Shown here: positions 57,301 to 64,000 of the stretch, piece after piece
Position numbering within the stretch: position 1 is the stretch's first letter
Layout: every line of letters begins with the position of its first letter
The notes under the pieces: generated by a model
Database searches by the model: none
What the model saw: only the letters and a program-made list of their open reading frames with translations
Told to the model about the DNA's origin: nothing
Origin: Caenorhabditis elegans
Lineage: Eukaryota > Nematoda > Chromadorea > Rhabditida > Rhabditidae
NCBI RefSeq assembly: GCF_000002985.6
Contig: NC_003279.8
Span: 5,146,001 to 5,210,000 of the forward strand
Direction: 5' to 3'
DNA length: 64,000 bases
Position numbers and translations under genes: made by a program

Positions 57301-57406
57301 GATTTTTTTTGAAACATAAATTTAACAATGTAATCTCTAAATATTGAATTTAAAACTAACCGATACAAAATCCTAACAACAGGAATAAAAATAAAAATAA
57401 AATCAT
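54352..57406 (-). CDS. osr-1: Secreted acidic/basic protein, probably OSR-1
   Basis: Exons in coding order: 57406-57361, 57171-56854, ~56801-56684, 56553-56146, 55639-55558, 55502-54871, 54824-54713, 54566-54352; about 643 aa. Exon 1 encodes a strong signal peptide (MILFLFLFLLLGFCIG, cleavage expected just after). The mature part has an N-terminal helical region, a Met/Gln-rich stretch (RMMMNRVDQRMQQRELQEE), acid clusters next to RRRSS, a second acid cluster (ESDDDEDEEDE), then Pro/Lys/Arg-rich segments. No Cys-rich or enzyme domain is visible. The position between pde-5 and sem-2 matches my memory of C32E12.3, osr-1, whose loss makes worms resistant to osmotic stress. The gene model is well supported; the name is from synteny only. 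Confidence 0.62.
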
Positions 57407-59308
57407 TTTCGAATCTTTTACGAAAGTGAAATAAATAAAATGAAAATGCGAAAGAGAAAATCTTTTGAAAGGGAGAAGTCGTGGAACTGGATGAAAACAA
57501 GAATGAATTGATAAGAATGGCTAACGACGAGAATATCACCTTCTGACATAGGTGAACCTTCGGATGAAACTTGTTTCTTGGGTGGGAGAGGAAGGATTTG
57601 TTACATCAGCATAGCTTTCATGGATCATCAATGCGTTTCGATTTGTTTTTAAGGGTTTGTTTTTTTAATTCATGTAATCAGGATGTTTATACAGTATTGA
57701 CTCTGTTGGTCTTGCTTGCAATTCGATCATTATGTAGGAGTGCTACTGAATCCCTTTCCCGACTTAAAAAACAACTCGGTTCGTCTTTTTTTTTGCAATT
57801 CAAACAAAAAAAACGGTCGTGCGCCGGTCGCGTGTTCGAGATGCCAATCTTAGAATTTACCCGGTTCGTTTGACGACCGTTAACGTCGTTGGAGGTCGGT
57901 GTGATTTAGTAATTTAGAAGAACTTTTTGAAGATTTTGAGTTGCGATAAATTGGGGAAAAGAACTTTCGAAATGTCGGAAATTGATGTCCAATATTTGGA
58001 ACGAAAGATAAAATAAAGAAAAAAAGAGAAAAAGAAACATGCCGACAAGTTGAGGTTGTGAAGGACGGATGATAGAATGCACTATTTATTTGAAGGTTGT
58101 TTTTTTTTCAAAGCTGTTGGAGCCAAAAACAGGGTGTGACTTTTTAAAGCAGGTTTCAGAAAAGTGCCAAAATTCCGAGAATGACATTGCAAAAAAAAAC
58201 AAGAGGTTCCAGAAAAGCGGCTTCCCGACTGCTCGGTTATTGCAGTATTCACGGAGCAATTGTTCTACCAGCACAAAAATTGATTTCAGGCCAGGATTGA
58301 ACTGTTATGTTAAATTGTAATATGTCATACATATTTTACGAGACTGTTTACGAGACATTATTTAGGGAAGTTTTTTCAATTTGTGTCACACACTTGCCGC
58401 AGCTGCCAATAACTAATTAATAGTAGAAAATTGCTAGGTATTTACCTGAATTTTAATTTACAGAACAGAAAAAATTAATTAAACGTATATTATTTCCACA
58501 AATCTATGTATTTTGAAATCAAAAACAAGTTAATTTTTTAAATGATTTTTATTGCTCAGAAAAAGGAGACAAACATAAATCAATCAATAATAAATGAAAT
58601 CAAGAGGAAGAAATTCATTCAATACTGAAAATTTGGAAAGATGAGTGAAAAAGGATAAGAGATATTTAGAGATGAACAAGAGAATAAATATTTCTTCAGG
58701 TTTGGGAAAAAGGGTAGCTACATTTGGCATATTGTAGAGGGCAGGGGATGGGGGGAAGTGTTCAACATATACAATCATAATTTCGTGCTTGAAATCTCAG
58801 AAATTTTTTTTTTCAAGTACAACGGCGAATTGGGTAATCGATGAAAGTTGAAAGAACGAATGAAAACTGGCTCGGTAAAGCTGGGAGAGGATAAAAATGG
58901 GTAAAGAAATGGGGACGATACTTTTGTAGAAGAATACTTTCAATTTGAAATTAGTGAATTACTTTTTGGATTTGTAGAAATACTCTTAGGGTTTCAAGAA
59001 ATGAAAGAATACAATCGCTTGGATTTGTTGAGGAAATACTGGAAAACAAAGAGAAAAATACAGAAAAAGGTGGTAAATAACTAGAAAATGCTGGGGATTA
59101 AAAGGTACTAAGACCGGACTAAAGGGACACTCGAAAATTGTTGGAGAGAGATAAAGAGAGAATTGTTTCAGGGGAGAGGCTAGAATTGAGGTAGGAGCAG
59201 AAAATGTTGGGCTTTCAGAAGAAACAGTGAAAAAAAACATTTGGACGTAGCGATCTACTTACTACCCGAACTTTCAGAAGTTTTCAAAAAAAAACTTGTC
59301 TGAAATAT
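57407..59308. other. osr-1 upstream region and sem-2 3'UTR
   Basis: 57407-58400 holds osr-1 promoter DNA, including a GC-rich patch at 57812-57900 with inverted AACGGTCGT / ACGACCGTT. A minus-strand AATAAA (TTTATT at ~58546-58551) fits the end of a ~750-nt sem-2 3'UTR. That UTR (about 58540-59308) is strongly pyrimidine-rich on the mRNA strand. Confidence 0.5.
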
Positions 59309-62121
59309 TCAAGAAAAATTAATATCAATTCCCAATGCATCGCTCCATGGATAATTGACCAGCTCGCCTGTGGTTACAGTTGGACAAATCTGCTCCAGGT
59401 CATCCAAATGTGTTGTAGTCGTAGCGGCCGTAGCCATTGTGACGACTCCCGCCGAGTTTGGTGATGACGTTGATTGTTCAGAAGCACTACAGTCGGCGTA
59501 TCCCGAAGATCCAGACGATAGACTACGCATGTCGTCCTGAAACTCATGAGTTTTGAACATTTCATGAGGATATTGTGCTGGTGGTGTTGAAGTTGGTGCT
59601 GGTGATGGTGCGAAGTGGTACATGTTATAAAGATTATGATTCTGAATCATTGGGTTAGGTATCTGAAGGAAAACAAGCGGTTATTAGGATGTTAAGCATG
59701 GATGCTGGGAAGGGATTGTAGTGGAAAATGGAGTACGGTAGGATTTACGCTAAAAGGACTAATAATATAAATTTTCAAAATCCAATGGCCAGTACTAAGA
59801 ATTTTATGATTTAAATGTTTTTCAATATAAAAGATGAAATATCGACAATGTATTAGAAACTACTTAATCCACTTCAGAAAAATTCAAAAATTTTTGAACT
59901 TTTTTTAAAATTTACAGTCAACGGGTTTTAAGTACTAAACCTAAGTAAAAATTGAATCACAAGTAAGTGTTTCTATAAATTCTAAGGGCTCGAACAATTT
60001 CTCATAAAGTTAAATTTCTTCGGAAATTTGATAATTTGCAAAACTTTGATTGAAAATTTTGACAAATATAAAGTATTTTGAGTGATTAATTATTTTCTTT
60101 AAGATAAAATTCCCCACCTTTCAGAAAATAAAATTTGGCAATTTTCTAAATTTTTAGCCACTACATCCTACCGTACTCCCAAACAAAAAGTGCTTCAAAC
60201 AAAATCTCATGCAAAAGAGACAACCCGTACCTGATCAACTGATGGTGGTGAAGTGTGCAAGTAGAAAGGATGATTACCAGCTCCAAATCCCGAATTATGC
60301 CCCATCATTTGTGGTGGCATTCCCATGTCCATACCAAGATTCGTCTGAAAATATTGAATTTTCCAAGCATTTCGTGATCTATAAAAACTAACCATTCTGA
60401 GGGGACTTCCTGCCGAATTATGATGTTGTGATGCAAAATGCTGTTGATGATGTTGCTGTGTAAAATAGTCATCATAAAATCCAGATTCAGGTGTCAACGG
60501 AGCATGTCCAAACTCGGAAGGTGATGGATACGATGGATGAAATGGCATCTTTTGTGCATGACTCATATGAGCATTTCCCATCCAATCTTGCTCCACTTTC
60601 ACTGATTTAAAGTTTTGGAATTGTTGTGTTTCTGACTGTTGATCTGTGTTTGGACGTTTTCGTTGACGAGCCTGTGGTGATGCTCCACGTGGTGGGGCCT
60701 GTTGCTGTTGTGGAGCTTGGGGTTGAGCTGGCTGCTGAAGTGTTCCATCTGGATTCTTCTTTGGCTTCTTGCGTGGCTTGTATTTGTAGTCTGGATATTC
60801 CTGAAAAAATTTAAAATTACAATACAATTATTCGAAAAATCCGGTTACAGTATTTCCTGTGTGGCACAGAGGTAAGCTACTATTTGAATATTCTAAAATT
60901 TGATAATTTGGCAGTTGCCAAAAACGTCGAATATTTAAAAATTTCTGAGATTCGGAAAATCACCAAAAATAAAATATTGGAATTTTTAGTTTTTAATGAA
61001 AAGCTTATATTGTTTCACCTACCTCCTACACTGACTATAGTAGAAATTTGTTTTTCGTTCAAAATTCAAATTTTTTTTTCAAATTATTCTCTTTTTTTTT
61101 AACTTTTTTGAACTCGATAATTGTCGTATTTTTGAATTTCCGAAAATGCCGATTACGGAAAACTTTTGATTGGTATGAAGCCTCTATTATCAGCACAATA
61201 CGTTTTGAAATTATTTAGTGAAAATACACTTGTTCAAAAATTATTACTGTATTTCTTACTTATATAGAAAATTCGGTATCAATATTGAATTGAATTAAAC
61301 TATATTCTCCCATACTAACCTGCATATGACAAACTCTGAGTCTCTCAGCTTCAGCAACAAATGGAGCTTTTTCCTCATCAGTCAAACTTCTCCAACGACT
61401 TCCCAATTGCTTACTGATTTCTGCATTATGCATATCTGGCTGATGCTCACAAATCTTTCTCCGTTCCATTTGAGACCAAACCATAAAAGCGTTCATTGGT
61501 CGCTTGATGTGATTTGATGACTTTTTGCAATTTGTTGCATCCGAATACGGGGTCACTGATTTGGGAATCGCTTGTTGTGCATGCTGAAAATGTATGGATT
61601 TGTTTCAGAGCAATTTTTAATTTTTTGGTACTTCTAGGTTGAGAACATTTCTAAAAGTGCAAATGTCAAGTAACTGATAAGAAAAGAGTTTTCAAATTTG
61701 TTGCTCTTCCACTCTAGAAGTTTCAAAAAATAAGATAACAAGATGACCAGTGCAAAGTATCATGTTTTTTGTTTTTACTAAATTTATTACCTTGTTTACT
61801 AAAAAATTATTACAAAAAGGGCTGTGTCCACTTCCTGATGTCCTTTTGACAGCTTATCACTTATCAAAGTGTAAAGCCCATTGTTTCAATATTTACAACC
61901 AAAAAAACCGTATCACAAACCTTATAGCCTCCAGCTGCTGTCCCATATGGATGATGTTGTAATTGTTGTGACGTGGCAACCGAGTTAGACGATGTGGCAT
62001 TTGTGGCTCCAGAAGTCGATGAGGCTACTGCAATTGCGGCCGCAGCCCAGTTAATCGGCGGCATCATATGCGGAGCCATTCCACAATCCAGCATGAAGTT
62101 GGGCGGTTTTTGGAGATCCAT
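59309..62121 (-). CDS. sem-2: SoxC-group HMG-box transcription factor SEM-2
   Basis: Five coding exons in coding order: 62121-61921, 61583-61320, 60800-60393, 60344-60231 and 59662-59309, about 446 aa. The HMG box (~residues 90-165) starts [20 protein letters not shown] and ends in [15 protein letters not shown], with an intron after RVCHMQ splitting its third helix. Flanks are Ala/Ser/Gln-rich (an AAAAIAV stretch before the box, a [11 protein letters not shown] stretch after it) and the C-terminus is Ser/Thr/acidic, as in activation domains. SEM-2 is the sole worm SoxC protein, known to promote sex-myoblast over body-muscle fate in the M lineage. A TTTCAG directly upstream of the ATG (ATATCAA leader) shows that at least one 5'UTR exon lies further upstream, possibly beyond the window. 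Confidence 0.9.
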
Positions 62122-64000
62122 TTGATATCTGAAATAAAAAGTAATACGAAAAATAATATTGTTGAAACGGAAAGTGGAAAAATTAAAAGAGAAAGGTAAG
62201 AGAAAGTGAAATTCAGGAGACCGAATTTCGGCAGAAAATATAGGGAAAATCCAAAAAGAACGAGAGTTAGAGAGAATAAGAGATTCAAAGATGTCTACGA
62301 TCCGTTTCCATGAGAGATTTCTACGAGGAGATAGACAAGGTGGCGTTCAGTGTATCTTTAGTACAGTATACTTTAGGATACAAGTATACGGTAGAATCTA
62401 CCAAGAGTATACTTTTCCAAAAAGAAACGTAACCAACTATACAATTAGAAACTTTCAAGTAATAGTAAAGCAGGGTTCTAGTTGCCGGTCACTTGCTTAC
62501 TGATAAGAGCCAGCACTGATAATTTTTTCCTGGAGAAAAGCTGGAACATGTGCAAAAGTATGGAAAAGGAGAGAGACGGCAAGAAAGGAAAAAATTCAAA
62601 ATAAGAACTTAAATATCAACAATCATGACTACCACGATTCTAGCTGGATAAGTTAATTAGCAAATGACCGTAGGAGCTTAATCTATTCAATTTTTGATGA
62701 TAAGCCTGACTGATTCTTCTTCGAGATGATCAGGTCAAACTGCCTTTCTGTCTCATTTTCATTTCTCTCTCTCTCTCTCGAGAAAAGGGATGTTGTACAA
62801 CCCAATGACAAGAGTGATGACATAACAATACAACACAATAGAATAAGGGGGAGAAGCATCAGAAAACTGGTATTTTTAGAAAGGGGCAAAAACGAAGTAG
62901 GAGAATGAAGCAGAAGCTGTGTACTTCGAGAGTGCGGTAGTGAGGCTTCTCGCATGATGTAATGGTTTGACATTTGGTAATTGTAATTGGCATTGGCCAA
63001 ACGAGATGATGTACTACTACTGTGTGTATATGTACGGTAGATTGGCATGTCATGAGAGAAATGGTTTGGAAATGGAAGTTTTCAGAGAGCAAAAGGTTTG
63101 ACACATTTAGAGAGCATTCATCTTGGAAACCCAAGTACAGAAAGTGAAACAATACTATATAGAAAAGAATATCAAAAAGGGTGCCAAGAAAACAGAAATG
63201 AGAAAAACTAAATGGTAACAAGTATATCTTCCTCCTTACAACCACCGCCTCCCGTCCTGAAAAAGGCGTGTCTAGACCGCCTCTACGGCACTTTGCAAAG
63301 GACCACGAGGTGCCAAGTTATTTGCGGCAGAGTTCCGAAAGGAGGCAAGTAACTTGGTACATTGAGGTGGCTAGATTGCATGGGAAATTGGATAAACAAG
63401 AATTTTGGGATGAGTTAGACATGAAACTCAACTATTGAAATTCTGAATATAACAAAGATAATTGTATTTCCAATGAGAAATAAGCAAGGTATCTAGACAA
63501 ACATAGATTTCTAATTCTAATAGATTCTTAAATGAACTGAAAAAAGGTGGCTTATATTTTTGATGCATACTTTGGTATTTTTTGGAACATTTCAAAATCT
63601 CTGACCGTGAAAAACCTTGCCATGTTCGATATCAAAAAAGTAACAACAAAATATTGGGTTAACTTTAACTGAAGAAACTCTCAAATATGCTTATTTCTAA
63701 AGAAAAGAGCTCCTAACTTTTGCCTACACAGTTAATTTGTCATGCTTTCAGCAGGTACCTCATAGACATTACGATGCACGATGTACAGATCGTCAACGAA
63801 GTCGGGCACTATATGCACATGGCGACTCTAAAACAGTCAAAATATGTGCCCAACGATATCGAAAGTTATGTGCAATTCTGCTAGACTAGCACACTCCAAA
63901 CTAAAACCTATGATCAAGTGGTTACTTGATAACTACAGTAACCTTGATCCTTCTTCGAAACCAGCTTTTCCTTCTCCTCATCTCATTTAGCGTTCACTCT
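62122..64000. other. sem-2 upstream/5'UTR intron region
   Basis: 1.9 kb without a supported coding gene. It has a CT microsatellite (~62764-62780, ending CTCGAG), purine-rich runs (62150-62290), repeated AGTATAC/GTATACT words at 62350-62415, and a strong hairpin at 63310-63360. It probably contains the first intron or promoter of sem-2. Confidence 0.5.
63310..63360. other. 51-nt hairpin with uninterrupted 16-bp stem
   Basis: GTGCCAAGTTATTTGC (63310-63325) pairs with GCAAGTAACTTGGTAC (63345-63360) over 16 bp, with two G-U wobbles in plus-strand RNA, around a 19-nt loop. Flanking CCAC (63303-63306) and GTGG (about 63367-63370) could extend the structure across an internal loop. It lies in a GC-richer island (63240-63375) upstream of sem-2. 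Whether it is transcribed cannot be told from sequence. Confidence 0.5.

Noticed and set aside
57805..57900. tRNA-like GTGTTCGAGATGCC
   Set aside because: No A box and no 7-bp acceptor stem can be formed at the required distance.

Overview
The window is nuclear DNA of a Caenorhabditis nematode, almost certainly C. elegans chromosome I. Introns are short (mostly 44-60 bp) with TTTTCAG acceptors, several genes begin just after a bare acceptor as expected for spliced-leader trans-splicing, and intergenic DNA is AT-rich and full of palindromic repeats. The gene order unc-63, trf-2, ppw-2, a PPR gene, hcp-6, spd-5, npp-6, slx-1, pde-5, osr-1, sem-2 agrees with my memory of clones Y110A7A, F56A3 and C32E12. 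The reconstructed SPD-5 (1198 aa) and SLX-1 (443 aa) have the lengths I remember. All exon joins were made by hand from splice signals and frame, so single boundaries may be off by a base or so.

Layout. 1-3.1 kb: 3' part of the nicotinic receptor subunit unc-63 (+). 3.1-8.5 kb: repeats only, namely a 424-bp foldback, a 163-bp satellite (13 units) and, directly abutting it, a 29-bp minisatellite (46 units). 8.5-12.5 kb: trf-2 (+), with introns full of foldback elements. 12.8-16.2 kb: Argonaute ppw-2 (-). 16.7-18.9 kb: PPR protein (-). 19.2-25.2 kb: condensin II subunit hcp-6 (+). 25.5-29.5 kb: centrosome scaffold spd-5 (-). 30.8-36.5 kb: nucleoporin npp-6 (+), closely followed by the nuclease slx-1 (+, to 40.1 kb). 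41.0-42.6 kb: small unknown gene (+). 44.1-48.2 kb: a 13-exon gene (+) that I read as a FANCM-family helicase with its motor motifs destroyed and a PIP-like box at the N-terminus. 50.1-54.1 kb: cGMP phosphodiesterase pde-5 (+). 54.35-57.4 kb: secreted acidic protein, probably osr-1 (-). 59.3-62.1 kb: SoxC factor sem-2 (-), whose upstream region runs off the window.

These are mostly unrelated housekeeping, germline and neuronal genes, but some groupings are meaningful. hcp-6, spd-5 and npp-6 all act in chromosome segregation and nuclear organisation. slx-1 and the FANCM-like gene both belong to branched-DNA repair families and lie 4 kb apart. npp-6/slx-1, and possibly the PPR gene/ppw-2, are spaced like operons. 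The least explained object is the FANCM-like pseudohelicase. The most unusual non-coding structures are the twin tandem arrays, the inverted minisatellite between spd-5 and npp-6, and a 16-bp hairpin upstream of sem-2.
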